This document shows positions 43,054 to 53,819 of a DNA stretch of 64,000 nucleotides, in pieces (the first letter of the stretch is position 1; each line of letters opens with the position of its first letter). The notes below the pieces were generated by a model, which worked only from the letters and a program-made list of their open reading frames with translations, did no database searches and was not told the origin of the DNA. Source of the DNA: Halichondria panicea. Its lineage: Eukaryota; Porifera; Demospongiae; Suberitida; Halichondriidae. The position numbers were made by a program, and so were the translations under genes. The stretch spans positions 1,417,803 through 1,481,802 of the forward strand of contig NC_087380.1 in assembly GCF_963675165.1 (NCBI RefSeq), given 5' to 3'.

Positions 43054-43908
43054 TCATGTAGCAGGTTCTAAGATATGGTGATCCAAAGAGCTAAGAGTGT
43101 TAGCGACAATAGTACACTGACAGGCATTGGCTCCGTCAATTGAGAAATTCTCTAACTTTTTGAAAACTTCGCGAGCTTGAATCATCTTGTACGTTCTCTT
43201 GCTATGGACAGCTCCAACGCTAACACCTGATCCAACTCCAGCACTGGCACCCACAACAAGACCACTCACAGCACCGACAACACCACCGATAATTCCGCCC
43301 ACAATCGTACCCGCTACAGGGACAACGGAACCAGCCAAAGCTCCCACAGTTATCCCTCCAGCAATCCCTGTGGCAGTGCCAGCAACAGCTCCAACACCAC
43401 CTCCAGTTGAAGCACCAATCACAAGTGGCTTACTACCGTACACACGAACCAGACAGTCGGCTTGAACAGTTAGATACAGCTTATAAATGTGAGTTGAGGT
43501 ATTTTGCTCATGTGTTCTTTGGGCATTAGGTGGAATAGGTCTTGGTTGCTCGTCAAGCTGTTCCTTTGCAGTGAAACTGACACTACCTTCAACTGCACCA
43601 GTTAACGGTGGGTGAACTAAGTTTAAATGTCCACTTGCATTAGCATTACTCTCCCGTTTTCTCTGCAATGAGGGGTTGCCTGGAAACAAGTATTCTCGCT
43701 CTGTACGATTGGTCTCAACGAGTTGTTGACCCTCGAGTACACAAGATGGGGCGACAGGCTCAATTCTTATCACACTAATAGCATCGAGGAAAGTCTGTAA
43801 GTCAGCTCTGTCAATGTGAGATGACTCATTAAACTTTTCTTTGGCCAGAGCTTCAACAGCAGCCTGCACTTTCTTTCTGATTTCAGCTGTAATCTCATTT
43901 TCAGCCAT
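43054..43908 (-). CDS. Glycine-zipper family protein, type 2
   Basis: This is a 284-residue intronless frame, ATG 43908. The N-terminal helical block (AEIRKKVQAAVEALAKEKF, then DLQTFLDAISVIRIEP) corresponds to the type 1 N-terminus. A longer linker (about 55-135) follows, with the YLFPGNPS motif. The beta block IYKLYLTVQADCLVRVY is at about 141-157, the glycine zipper at 163-234 with GSVVPVAGT and GGIIGGVVG, then AREVFKKLENFS and CQCTIVAN. It shares this type 2 layout with the genes at 50278 and 58271. There is no signal peptide. The function is unknown. Confidence 0.8.
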   Translation of the reverse strand: MAENEITAEIRKKVQAAVEALAKEKFNESSHIDRADLQTFLDAISVIRIEPVAPSCVLEGQQLVETNRTEREYLFPGNPSLQRKRESNANASGHLNLVHPPLTGAVEGSVSFTAKEQLDEQPRPIPPNAQRTHEQNTSTHIYKLYLTVQADCLVRVYGSKPLVIGASTGGGVGAVAGTATGIAGGITVGALAGSVVPVAGTIVGGIIGGVVGAVSGLVVGASAGVGSGVSVGAVHSKRTYKMIQAREVFKKLENFSIDGANACQCTIVANTLSSLDHHILEPAT

Positions 43909-45697
43909 TTTGTTCTATACTTAGAATGACTCGAGGAACTCATGACTCAGGTGCACTAAGGACTGGGACCTTCAATTATTGCTGAATTTGCAAATTATAA
44001 GCCCCGCCCACACGGTCGCCATGGTTCCGCCCACGCGTTCATTACTTCAACATACAACTCCCTTTTCATTTTGCAGTAATTATGCCTCGAGGCGTAGCCG
44101 CACGAGGGATACGGTAAAGCTGACTGTGTGTCTGTGTGTGTGTCTGTTCCAGCTGTAACTGCTCAACGGTTGCAATGCGACGAAAGCTAACAGCTTCTAT
44201 AGGCTTCTAGCCACGTTCTCTTGGATTTTGATTCGTGGATTAGCAAACTAAAGCTTCTTTCTCGAGTTATGGCTAGTTTGACTCACATTGAAGGCTGTTG
44301 CAGTCTCTTCAGAATCTTTCATAGCATCATCTGTCCGCACAAACTTTCTATTCAACATATGAGTTGGCCTTGCACTAAAGCGCTAGCTTTTTGTTAGCTA
44401 CAATACTCAGAAAATATCTGTTAAAACAGCTAGCTAGCATGCAGTAGCCATTTGTGAAAATTGATCTCTTTGGACACACCCTTTAATTATTCCTGTGGAT
44501 GTAATGCGCATGCGCGCTCATTCCCCATGTGTGAGAAATAATATCCAAGATCCAGATCCAGATCCTCCTGGCAGAATCATCTTTGTCTTGAAGGCCTGGT
44601 AAGCCACCATATAACAATATAGATAACAATATGCATGTACACAGGTCTTTTCTTCTTAGATATTATATACACTGAACTACATAGATCCTGGAAGAATCAA
44701 TTTTCTTCTTTCTTGAGGTCCTGGTAAGCCACATAATACAGCAATAGATGCATGTAAATAAGTCTTTTCTTCTCAGTGACTTTATATAGATAAGCTAACT
44801 TTAATATTCATTATAGAAACTAATATAACACTCTAATACTTTTCAGCGAAAGCAAAAACATGGCGAGAGGCATTAGCACAGCGCCAGCTTGATTATTATT
44901 CAGCTAGTTTAGAGAAGTGACTTAGTCGGCGTTTAAAACACCCTCTAGTAAAGCTTGCGAGGCAATAGATGACTTCCATAAACCTTCCTTAGCTGATTTA
45001 TCCCTGTACTTTGTCAAAAAATTGTTGACCATGTCCCTGGGAAGCCTACTATCCAAGATGAGACTGCTACATCAAACAACTTTCTGTTATTTCTCCCTTG
45101 CAAAGACCAGGAGGGCTAAGCGCTAGAGTGAGTTGTTAGCTTAGATAGAACTAAGTATAATGAGCAGCAGCAATAGCTAGTAGACTTAGTGTTTAAACGC
45201 CGATTTTTCAATAGAAAAGTGAAATAGTGCTTCGACAAAACGGACCACCCCCACTGATCAATTAGTGGGCGGGGCTTCATTTTAATATTTTCCTAGAGAA
45301 TGGAAGCCAGTGTTTCATTTCATCATAAAAGTTTTGCACAGATTAATATACACAGTAAACAGCAGCAGGTTGAAGTGCCTCTTATAAATGTCTTTTTTAT
45401 GTTGGTCCCAGTCCTTAATGCACCTGAGGATAACCAATGGAGATTCTACATGAGGAATGTCTATGAATACCACAATAAAGAATACCGCGGTTTCCAGGAA
45501 GTTAGAAAAGTAAATACATAATTATGGTGGCATCACATACACACATTACAACCGCTACAGAACATGTATTGGCGCGGCATACCTGTCTAATCCAGATATT
45601 AACTTATCAAGGTGAATATAATAGTTTTATTTATTTGGGTAGGACAATTACAAATATCATTATTGCCATAATAACAAAATCATTCAACATTTAACAT
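43909..45697. other. Noncoding region with repeats
   Basis: It holds a GCCTCGAGGCGTAGCCGCACG segment at about 44092 and a dispersed repeat at 44150-44460 related to 16910-17175 and 60680-60990. It also holds two similar AGATCCTGG...TCTTTCTT...GGTAAGCC segments at about 44550 and 44690, and a possible small element with inverted ends at 44926-45203. A 73-codon frame at 45300 is not convincing, because similar sequence at about 51790 is noncoding. Confidence 0.45.
44926..45203. mobile_element. Possible element with TCGGCGTTTAAA inverted ends
   Basis: TCGGCGTTTAAAACAC at the left pairs with GTGTTTAAACGCCGA at the right, about 278 bases apart. The sequence between has no coding content. No target duplication was confirmed, so this may be chance or a degenerate MITE. 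Confidence 0.35.
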
Positions 45698-46345
45698 TTA
45701 GAGTTCTGTGCTAGTATCGTTCTGAACCTCGTTGTCAGGTCCCTCGTCGCCACTTGGGCACTGGGTGGGTGCGGTCAGTACACAGTGACAAGTGTTACTG
45801 TCACTCGAATACTCGTCAAAGTTCACCAAAACTTGCGAAGCACAAACCATGCTACTATCAGCTGCTCCATTAACCGCCCCTGCATACGCACCAATATAAG
45901 CTCCAAAACCACTGCCAACAATAACACCACCTATGCCACCGACAACCCCACCAATAAGTCCAAATAATACCCTATACGATGCTAAGACCACCAATCCAAA
46001 AAATGCTCCTGAACCGGTCCCTCCAACGGTACCTCCGAAAATACCAATAGTTGCACCAGCACAACACCCAATAGCTGCTCCTTTCTTGACCAGAATTGAA
46101 GAATATACACGAATTTGGAAGTCCGCCTGAACACTGACACACACTTTGTGTGCGTGTGGGAGGGCGTTTGGTTTACAGTTGTCATTAGATATTATCCTCT
46201 CAATCGTGATGTTTTTCATGAGCCTCTTTAAGTCATCTTTGTCTATCCTAAATCCATTAGGATGCCTTTCTTTAGCAGATGTCTCTAGAGCTGCACGTAT
46301 CTTGGGTTGGATGCGAGCTTTAACGTTCTCTTCAAGGTCAGACAT
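45698..46345 (-). CDS. Glycine-zipper family protein, type 1
   Basis: This is a 215-residue frame, ATG 46345. The N-terminus (SDLEENVKARIQPKIRAALE) and ITIERI are as in the sister genes, followed by AHKVCVSVQADFQIRVY. The zipper (about 88-160) is less regular than in others, with GTVGGTGSGAFFGLVVLAS where sisters have AAGAVIGSVVPVAG, so the central turn is altered. It ends with VLVNFDEYSSD and CHCVLTAPTQCPSGDEGP. Its upstream region has the shared CTAGTTCTCTAACTGTGGAG element at 46398-46424. The frame is open and conserved, so it is probably functional. Confidence 0.8.
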   Translation of the reverse strand: MSDLEENVKARIQPKIRAALETSAKERHPNGFRIDKDDLKRLMKNITIERIISNDNCKPNALPHAHKVCVSVQADFQIRVYSSILVKKGAAIGCCAGATIGIFGGTVGGTGSGAFFGLVVLASYRVLFGLIGGVVGGIGGVIVGSGFGAYIGAYAGAVNGAADSSMVCASQVLVNFDEYSSDSNTCHCVLTAPTQCPSGDEGPDNEVQNDTSTEL

Positions 46346-48145
46346 TTGTAAACAAGGCTAAAGATGTCCAACATGCAGTGGCAGGCAACAGTGTAGTTCT
46401 GGGCTAGTTCTCTAACTGTGGAGTTTCTAAGACAGTACACATATATATATACGTAGCTTGTAAACATACACTCATATCTACTTCCTGCTGCTGTAATTAA
46501 TAGCGCTCCCCCTAAAAGTGCAGAGTCTAGGAATGTCATAGCTACAACCCAACAGCAGTATAATATTATGGAGATTCCACATTAAGAAGAAATACTGAAA
46601 CTATAATTAATCTGATGGTTATAGCCAGCCACCTGACTCTGTAGTAAACAGCATAATAATATAGCCACAATCCAACAGATTATACAAAAGTACTATAAAT
46701 CACATGGACACTGACAAAACAGTGTCTAACTCATTTAAACCTTGCCCTCGAGGCTTGACTACAATACAATTACTTGACAACGGAATACTAGGTATACACT
46801 AAGTAAGTTACATAGTATACCTGCTCTGCGGCACTTTTCCCATGTACTTCCCATGTAGATCTTATCAACTAGTGTCTAAAGTCAAATTCAACGATTTTAT
46901 GATCGCTTAGAAGGAGCTCTTTTAGATGGTATCAAATTTGGAATGGGCCATAATTTCCTAGTTTTGGAAAAGACCCTGCATGCATGGGATATAATATAAT
47001 TAGTAGTGCTATTAACCTTGCCAGTGCTTGTTACTCGAGTAGCCATACTATTGATTGTTAATCGTTTGTGATGCAGTTTTAAGGTTTTAGCTACAGTTTC
47101 AGTAAAAAGATTAACCGCGGCCGTTATTCGAACGTGCGGTCGTCAAGGCAGTAATTGCACGTCGTTAATGACAACGTGCAATTACTGCCTTGACGACGTG
47201 CAATTACTGATACGCGATTAATCACTGTACGAATCACAGTGAATAATAGGACAACATGCGATTATGGTATAAATTATGACCTGCTAAATAATTACACAGA
47301 GTCAAAAAAATTATTTTGTTTGCACACGTGAAGAACTTTAACAATCTCACTGAAACTTAATAATTATATAACACAGTACAAATGCTAACACATGCTATGA
47401 AACTACAAGCTGCTATGGAGACTTTGAAGCCTATTAACCTGCATGGCTCTTTACAATATAGAGGGTAGGCACAATTAATAGATGATGTATGAATGAATTC
47501 CCTGAAATCTCAAGTCCCTTAGGGCATTACTTATATAGGCTATCTACCCAATGAACATAATTAATTTTAGCTAGCTACCACACAATCACCATTATCACTA
47601 CTCACATGCCCCAACAACAGTAAGTACATAACGTATAATCTGGTCAAGCGCACATCAACAAATAGGCGCATACTGGTTAGCAGACCAAGAGCCTTGATAG
47701 AAGGCGCATGCATGGTTCTCTGCAAACAATGTTAGTATAACAATAGCACATGCCCCAAGAAGGTTTTCTATGGAGTTAGCATGTACATATCTGATGTCGT
47801 TATTACAACTACAAAAAACTCTATGGTAACAGCATCACACCTATACACAGAATACAGCATCTCTAATCACACTACCCTATATGCTATATAACCATGCACC
47901 CACATAATTATAGATGTTCTATAATTATACACTGTTCTATAGCACAAGAACTTATTGAAGTAACTACGACAACACAGCTAGCTAAATTGTTTGTTTGATC
48001 ACAGTTGAAATCGGGAAGCTTTTGCACAGCACTTGCTGAGACAATCCTACTCTTCTATAGTGTTCACGTTATTATATGAGTGCTAACTTACAACTATACT
48101 TGAGGCATTCGAAAACAACACAATCATTCTGCAACATAATTATTT
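46346..48145. other. Intergenic region with hairpin and shared element
   Basis: It contains a perfect 24-base inverted repeat at 47139-47197 and the TCAAGTCCCTTAGGGCATTAC element at about 47505-47535. The segment at 47310-47400 is repeated at 57965-58070, and the segment at 47725-47830 at about 49660-49755. No gene seen. Confidence 0.5.
47139..47197. repeat. Perfect 24-base inverted repeat, 11-base loop
   Basis: The arms 47139-47162 and 47174-47197 are exact reverse complements (CGTCAAGGCAGTAATTGCAC in the left arm). A third copy of the arm end (ACGTGCAATTACTG) follows directly. It could form a hairpin or cruciform or be the core of a small transposable element. Confidence 0.85.
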
Positions 48146-48766
48146 TTATGGTCCCGAATTGTCAGGTTCCTCGTCGCCACTTGGGCACTTGGTGGGTGCG
48201 GTCAATACACAGCGACAAATGTTGTGGTTCTTGTCCATCGAATACTCTTCTAACTTCAGAAAAATGTCAGAAGCGCAAACAGTGGTAACACGAACTAATC
48301 CAACTGCAGCACCTGTTCCACCTCCAACACCCGCGCCAAAACCAAAACCACTTAAACTACCGACAATCCCACCAATAATTCCACCGATGATGTTCCCCGC
48401 CACCGGAACAATGGAGCCAATCGCAGCCCCTGCAGCTATCCCTCCGACAGTACCTCCGACAGTACCAACAGTACCTCCAACAGTCGCTCCTACTCCGGCT
48501 GGAAGCAGGGGATATATACGAATTTTGAAATCGGCTTGAACGCTAATACAAACTCTGTGAGCGTGTAGAGGGGAGTTAGGCATTGATAAGGATGAGGAAC
48601 AGTTCTTATTAGATCTTATCCTCTCAATCGTGATGATTTCCATGAGCTCCTCGAATTCATCTAATATTTCGAATCCAGTAGGATGCTTCTCTTTTGCAAC
48701 TGTCTCAAGAGATGCTCGTATCTTGGGTTTGATGTGAGCTTTAATATCCGCTTCAGGATTAGACAT
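48146..48766 (-). CDS. Glycine-zipper family protein, type 1
   Basis: This is a 206-residue frame, ATG 48766. It has SNPEADIKAHIKPKIRASLE, ITIERI and AHRVCISVQADFKIRIYP, then a very regular zipper (about 88-156) with GGTVGTVGGTVGGIAAG, GSIVPVAGN and GGIIGGIVG. After the zipper come CASDIFLKLEEYSMD and CRCVLTAPTKCPSGDEEP. The N-terminal segment is shortened by two residues (FEILDEFEEL). The upstream CTAGTTCTC element is diverged here. It probably encodes a working protein. Confidence 0.8.
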   Translation of the reverse strand: MSNPEADIKAHIKPKIRASLETVAKEKHPTGFEILDEFEELMEIITIERIRSNKNCSSSLSMPNSPLHAHRVCISVQADFKIRIYPLLPAGVGATVGGTVGTVGGTVGGIAAGAAIGSIVPVAGNIIGGIIGGIVGSLSGFGFGAGVGGGTGAAVGLVRVTTVCASDIFLKLEEYSMDKNHNICRCVLTAPTKCPSGDEEPDNSGP

Positions 48767-50277
48767 TTTATAAACACAACTGAATGTTTCAACAGTAGCA
48801 ACAGCTCAGTTCTTAACAGATATCTAACGTAGAGTTCCTTAATTGTAGCCTAAAGTGAACACAGATACGTATATAGCTAGTAATAGTGAAAGAACACATC
48901 CACTTCCTGCCAACACATTAAGTGCAGGAATTTGTAGATGTAAGCACATTAACATAATTATAGACACAACCCAACACGTGCACGTTAAAGGTACCACACT
49001 AGATATGTAATGACACACTCAGTTCCAATATTTACACACAGTAGTATTTTAACAATCTTTACTCCATTCTGTTACACGCACAAACACTTATTAAGGTGAT
49101 TATCACCACACTAAATATGTAATGACACACTCAGTTACAAAATCTATTTGCTCACCGTAGTATTTTAACAATCCTGCTACTCCATTCTGTCACACGCACA
49201 CACACTTATTAAGGTGATTATCATCATAATTATACCTATGTATTATCATTAACAAGTTAGTGCGCAGAGCTAAAAGCTTAGCACTGGCTTCAAGCTATAT
49301 ATACGCACAAGCTTTTTGTTCGTTTTCAATAGTTTTTGAGACTGTTAGCTAGTTGTATCCAAGGTGAGGTAGCTTATAGGTAGCAAGTACTTTTCAATAG
49401 AGATATAGACACAATTAATAGATGAATGTATGCCTGCGTGATTAAATTCCTTGAAATCTCAAGTCCCTTAGGGCATTACTTGTAGGCTATAGCTACTCCC
49501 ATGCCCCAACAAATGTACGTATATACGGTAGTAGCTCAATAGCTATTCATATTATAATAGGAGAATGACAAACTCAATCATTATAATTATGACAACATTT
49601 ATTTGCACGCCAGTAGAATTATCAATCTCACATATGCATGTAAGCCAAACAAACAACGTTAGTATAACAATAGCACATGCCCCAAGAAGGTTTTCTATGG
49701 AGTTAGCATGTACATATCTGATGGTCGTTATTACAACTACAAAAAACTCCATGGTAACAATACAGCATCTCTAATCACAGCACCCTATATACGCTGTATA
49801 ACCACCCACAGAGTTATAAAATACAGAACATCTATAATTATACACTGTTCTAACTGTAATAGCATTGAGGTAACTATGACACACAACTAGCTAAATTATT
49901 TACTTGATCACGGTTAAAATTCTACTGGCTTACCAGTCTAATCCTAGCAATATCACAATAACATAATTATTGAGGTAACTACCAACGCTGAATTCGGGAA
50001 GCGTTCCGTGGCCATGAATTTAATATCGCATGCATGCATGCTGCAAAAAGGCTGCTATTCCGCGAAAGTTTATACCTTCCGCTATACCATATATGCTTCC
50101 CATGCCCAGTAGCAATACAAAAAAGTGCGGAGTCTATAGGAATGTAAACAATATAATAATTAATGAACATTTAATCCAACAGCACACATTAAATTTACTA
50201 TACACTAAATAACCACATATACAGAGTTAGTTTATTTGCAGAAGCAGAATTTTAACATCTCACAAAATACTAGCATG
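48767..50277. other. Intergenic region, no gene
   Basis: It includes two tandem stretches of about 110 bases at 48990-49090 and 49100-49220 (CACACTCAGTT, TTTTAACAATC, CTCCATTCTGT, ACACTTATTAAGGTGATTATC). It also has the TCAAGTCCCTTAGGGCATTAC element at 49455-49485 and a segment at 49650-49760 matching 47720-47830. Open frames here are short and unsupported. Confidence 0.45.
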
Positions 50278-51201
50278 CTAACTCAATAGCCCTGATATAA
50301 CTATTATATACCAGCAGCGTAAAATTGCACAAAAGTTTTTTTTTTTTTTTGTAGCAGGTGTTAATGCACGTTCCTCTAAAGGGTCAACAAAGTTAGCAAC
50401 AATAGTACACTGCAAAGCACTGGTGCTTTTGTTGCCTGGCGAACCCTGCATCTTTTTGAAAACTTCGCTAGCTTGCATCATCTTGTATGTTCTGCTACTA
50501 TGGACAGCTCCAAAGCCCACACCTGCTCCCGCTCCAGCAGAGCTGCCTACAATAAGACCACCCACAGCACCCAAAATACCGCCAACAATTCCACCCACAA
50601 TCGTCCCTGCCACCGGCACAATCGATCCAACCGCAGCCCCTGCAGCTATCCCTCCAGCAGTACCTCCGAGGGCACCAAGAATACCAACAGTTGATGCACC
50701 AATCACAAGTGGCTTAGTACAATACACTCGAATCTCAGAGTCGGCTTGAACCGTTAGATGAAGCTTATAAACGTGATGTACGGACTTTCGATCAAGTGTC
50801 CTTTGGGATATATGTGAAATAGTTATTGGTTGCTCTTGAAGCTGTTCATTTGCAGTCCAACTGGCTTTACCTTTAGCTCTAGCACCTACCACTGGGTGAG
50901 TTAAGTTTGAATGTGCTCCTGTGCTCGCCTTAAACTTTTTCTCTTTCTGTCGTGAGGGGTTGCCTGGAAACAAGTATTCTTGACCAGTTAGATTTGTCTC
51001 AACATGTTTTTGACCCTGGTGTACACGTGATGGGGCGACAGGCTCAATTCTTGTCACACTAATAGCATCGAGGAATGTCTGCAAGTCATCTCTGTCAATG
51101 TGACATGAGTTAAATTTTTCTCTGGCCACGACTTTGACAGTGGGCTTCACTTTCTTTTTGATTTCAGCATTAATCCGAGCTCTAAACGTATCTTCAGCCA
51201 T
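50278..51201 (-). CDS. Glycine-zipper family protein, type 2
   Basis: This is a 307-residue frame, ATG 51201. The N-terminus is AEDTFRARINAEIKKKV, with the type 2 block DLQTFLDAISVTRIEPVAPS and YLFPGNPS, a linker, then VYKLHLTVQADSEIRVY. The zipper is at about 170-240 with GSIVPVAGT and GGIVGGILG, followed by ASEVFKKMQGS and LQCTIVANF. The paralog at 58271 ends soon after ALTPAT. Here a T-run on the plus strand (50338-50351) codes for a Lys run and the frame goes on for about 23 extra residues, so the C-terminus is probably a slippage product rather than conserved sequence. Confidence 0.75.
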   Translation of the reverse strand: MAEDTFRARINAEIKKKVKPTVKVVAREKFNSCHIDRDDLQTFLDAISVTRIEPVAPSRVHQGQKHVETNLTGQEYLFPGNPSRQKEKKFKASTGAHSNLTHPVVGARAKGKASWTANEQLQEQPITISHISQRTLDRKSVHHVYKLHLTVQADSEIRVYCTKPLVIGASTVGILGALGGTAGGIAAGAAVGSIVPVAGTIVGGIVGGILGAVGGLIVGSSAGAGAGVGFGAVHSSRTYKMMQASEVFKKMQGSPGNKSTSALQCTIVANFVDPLEERALTPATKKKKNFCAILRCWYIIVISGLLS

Positions 51202-51480
51202 TTTATTCTAGCATGATAAACAATGGAGATTCCATGCACATATACATATAGGAATGTATACTGGAGCAATAGTTTAAACTATCTATAAATTGATTTAGCC
51301 CAAACACAAACGTTTACAGACGCCCTAAAAACAAGTGTGCAATCCATTGACTTTATACCCTTGATACGAATAATTTATTAGAACTTAGCGTGCACTACCA
51401 AACCTCCTCTGCGGGTCTGAATTAGAGTCTAGGAATGTAACATAGCTACAATCCAACAGCCAGTATAGACACATTAAATT
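51202..51480. other. Upstream region of the 50278 gene
   Basis: Noncoding. The first 100 bases are shared with the 59150 region upstream of the type 2 copy at 58271 (AGCATGATAAACAATGGAGATTC), which fits a duplicated promoter. Confidence 0.4.
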
Positions 51481-51722
51481 AAGCTCCTCCCTTTCCTGTC
51501 GTGCATGAGGGGTTACAAGTATTATTGTCCAGTAAGATTGGTCTCAACGTGCTGCTGACCCCCGAGTACACATGATGGGGCAATTGACAGGCTAAATTCC
51601 CATTAAAGTAATAGCATCGAGGAATGTCTGCAAGTCAGCTCTGTCAATGCGAGTGAGATGACTCATTAAAATTTACTCTGCAGCCAGCACTTTCTTTCTG
51701 ATATCTCATTCTCAGCCATTTT
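51480..51722 (-). pseudogene. Type 2 glycine-zipper gene fragment (N-terminal)
   Basis: It reads as a broken copy of the first third of the 43054 gene: an ATG near 51720, GCAGCCAGCACTTTC, the LQTFLDAI region (AGCATCGAGGAATGTCTGCAAG on the plus strand) and the YLFPGN region. Several small deletions break the frame, and no zipper or core follows. Confidence 0.75.
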
Positions 51723-52202
51723 GTTCTATATAATTATATATATATATATATATAGACAATGCATAGAGATTCCACACTAGGGAAGTCTATATTAATATCA
51801 CAATAAAGGCTTTCCAGGAAGTTAATGTTTATCTAATGGCCATTAGCAGGAGAAATTGATCCTGTCAGTAGCCACAGATGGTACGTAACATAAAACGCAT
51901 ACACACAAAATACAACAATCCTATAATTACACACAAGCAGTCACTAATAATAACATGCTATAATTATACATTATGTCATCAGTTTAATTTGGGAAGTTTT
52001 TCACAGCATTTGCAGCGCCAATACTATACCAATACAAGCGCTTACGTTGTCATGAGTGTTAATAATTATAACTGTACATGTTAAACACAACACAACAAAA
52101 CTGATTCATAAGACAACACAATAATTATGTATAATAATTAGGCAAATAATTATGAGAACAACACACAATGAAACAGAGTCCTGCATGTACTAGATTCTAG
52201 TA
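51723..52202. other. Noncoding spacer with TA repeat
   Basis: A short (TA)n run lies at about 51733-51754. 51990-52200 resembles 61440-61620 downstream of the duplicate gene. No gene seen. Confidence 0.4.
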
Positions 52203-52838
52203 TCATTCTTTTTTCTCGTTGTCAGGTCCCTCGTCGCCACTTGGGCACTGGGTGGGTGCGGTCAGTACACAGTGACAAGAGTTGTGGTTCTTGCCAGTCG
52301 AGTATTCTTCAAACTTCACAAAAACTTCAGAAGCGCGAATAATAGTGTGTCTGTTGTTACTATCAGCTGCTCCGATCCCCGCACCTGCGCCTGCTCCAAC
52401 ACTTCCCCCGGCAGCAAGACCACCAAAGAAACCGGCAACCCCACCGATAATTCCACCTATGATCGTCCCAGCCACTGGCACAACAGAGCCAATCACAGCC
52501 CCCGCAGCTATGCCTCCAGCGGTACCTCCGGCAGCACCAACAGCTGCACCAGCACCACCTCCAATGGCCGCTCCTTTCTTGACTGGAGACATGGGGTATA
52601 CACGAATTTGTAGATCGGCCTGAACACTGAGGTCCACTCTGTGTGCATGTAGGGACATTGACGAGGAACAATTCTCATTAGATCTTATCCTCTCAATCGT
52701 GATAACTTCCATCAACCTCTCAAAGTCACCTTTGTCTACACGGAATCCATTAGGTCGTCTCTCTCTGGCTACAGTCTCAACAGCTGCTCGTATCTTGGGT
52801 TGGATGTGAGCTTTAACGTTCTCTTTGGGGTCAGACAT
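52203..52838 (-). CDS. Glycine-zipper family protein, type 1 (most regular member)
   Basis: This is a 211-residue frame, ATG 52838. The helical block is residues 1-52 (PKIRAAVETVARERRPNGF, VITIERI), the beta block 64-82 (HAHRVDLSVQADLQIRVYP) and the zipper 89-158. The zipper has GGGAGAAVGAAGGTAGGIAAG, GSVVPVAGT and GGIIGGVAGFFGG. After it come IIRASEVFVKFEEYS and CHCVLTAPTQCPSGDEGPDN. Small-residue spacing of four is sustained over about 70 residues, as in glycine-zipper membrane hairpins. The shared upstream element is at 52877-52909. Its duplicate at 61638 has lost the normal C-terminus. There is no signal peptide. Confidence 0.82.
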   Translation of the reverse strand: MSDPKENVKAHIQPKIRAAVETVARERRPNGFRVDKGDFERLMEVITIERIRSNENCSSSMSLHAHRVDLSVQADLQIRVYPMSPVKKGAAIGGGAGAAVGAAGGTAGGIAAGAVIGSVVPVAGTIIGGIIGGVAGFFGGLAAGGSVGAGAGAGIGAADSNNRHTIIRASEVFVKFEEYSTGKNHNSCHCVLTAPTQCPSGDEGPDNEKKE

Positions 52839-53144
52839 TTTGTAAACAAGGCTAAAGATGAGTATTACAAAAGGTTCAGTTCTGGACTAGTTCTCTAACT
52901 ATGGAGTCCATACAGCTAGAAAACACACAAACACATGTGTACTTTTTTTGCTTAGCTATAGCTGTCACATGATATGGCATATAAACACTACAGTACATCA
53001 CAGCAGTTTATAATTATTCATTGATCAGTGCAAATTCTAGGAATGTCAACCATAGAATACAATGTAGCCACAAGCCACACACATGCATACACACGCACAA
53101 ACAATAAATAACCACACACACACACACAAACACAGACCATGTAA

Positions 53145-53819
53145 TCATACACTAGCAGGTCTAATCCTAGTAACATCACAAGAACTTATAGGGTCAACCA
53201 CGACAACACAACTAGCTAAATTGTTTGCTTCGTCATAGCTGAATTCAGGAAGCTGAGCCAGCACTTCTTGAGCCAATATTGTCGTTGCATGTCTATACAG
53301 CCAGTGTCGATGCACACGTATCGGGAAATTTCCTTGAACAGAAACTTTAACTCGATAGTTGCAATAGTTCTTCCCTTGTGCGTGTTCCAATATTGCCTCA
53401 GGGGGGTGAACTTCTCTATCAAACTTCTGCTCTTCTTTCTGACCTTTCTTGATATGAATGCCGGCCTTCGCAGCAAATGGACTGACAAGTTTTAGAAGCT
53501 TGACAAGGCCACCATTAGCACCCACGTCTACATCAATTTGGTCGACATGTTCGATTTTTCGTGTTGGGTGGTGGGCAAACTTGTGTCCTTCCAACAAGTG
53601 ATTGGCATCTACCATTTGTGACTCAGGAACAGTACACTCAGCTTCCAGTTCAACCGTGATCGTTATAATTTCCTTCAGCTGCTGTTTGTCTCTTATATTT
53701 ACATGGGCATAATTAGGATAGTGACCACGACTCAACGTTTCCAAGGCAGCCAACACCTTGGTCCAGGCCTTTGCCTTGAGGTCAACTGTCGCCCTCTTTG
53801 GTTTTAGAGCCGTGGCCAT
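53145..53819 (-). CDS. Zipper-less relative of the glycine-zipper family
   Basis: This is a 224-residue frame, ATG 53819. The N-terminal block (KAWTKVLAALETLSRGHYPN, then QQLKEIITITVELEAE) aligns by pattern with the type 1 N-terminus. The core is NYRVKVSVQGNFPIRVH at about 154-170, then a short HWLYRHA loop where others have the zipper, then AQEVLAQLPEFSYDEANN and ASCVVVVD. So it has the same core domain without the zipper. A linker with a HHPTRK and Lys-rich part (90-135) is unique to this subtype. The sister copy at 62614 has a stop at codon 19. The function is unknown. Confidence 0.78.
   Translation of the reverse strand: MATALKPKRATVDLKAKAWTKVLAALETLSRGHYPNYAHVNIRDKQQLKEIITITVELEAECTVPESQMVDANHLLEGHKFAHHPTRKIEHVDQIDVDVGANGGLVKLLKLVSPFAAKAGIHIKKGQKEEQKFDREVHPPEAILEHAQGKNYCNYRVKVSVQGNFPIRVHRHWLYRHATTILAQEVLAQLPEFSYDEANNLASCVVVVDPISSCDVTRIRPASV

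Noticed and set aside
45300..45521. 73-codon plus-strand frame
   Set aside because: No known domain, and related sequence near 51790 is broken and noncoding, so it is more likely repeat sequence.
48990..49220. CRISPR-like direct repeats
   Set aside because: Only two long similar blocks without regular short repeats and spacers; a simple tandem duplication in an animal genome.
50423..50749. Proline-rich open frames on the plus strand opposite the glycine-zipper genes (also at 41365, 43187, 48159, 52282, 58356, 61687)
   Set aside because: They mirror Gly/Ala codons of the zipper on the other strand; conservation follows the minus-strand protein and no independent start context is seen.
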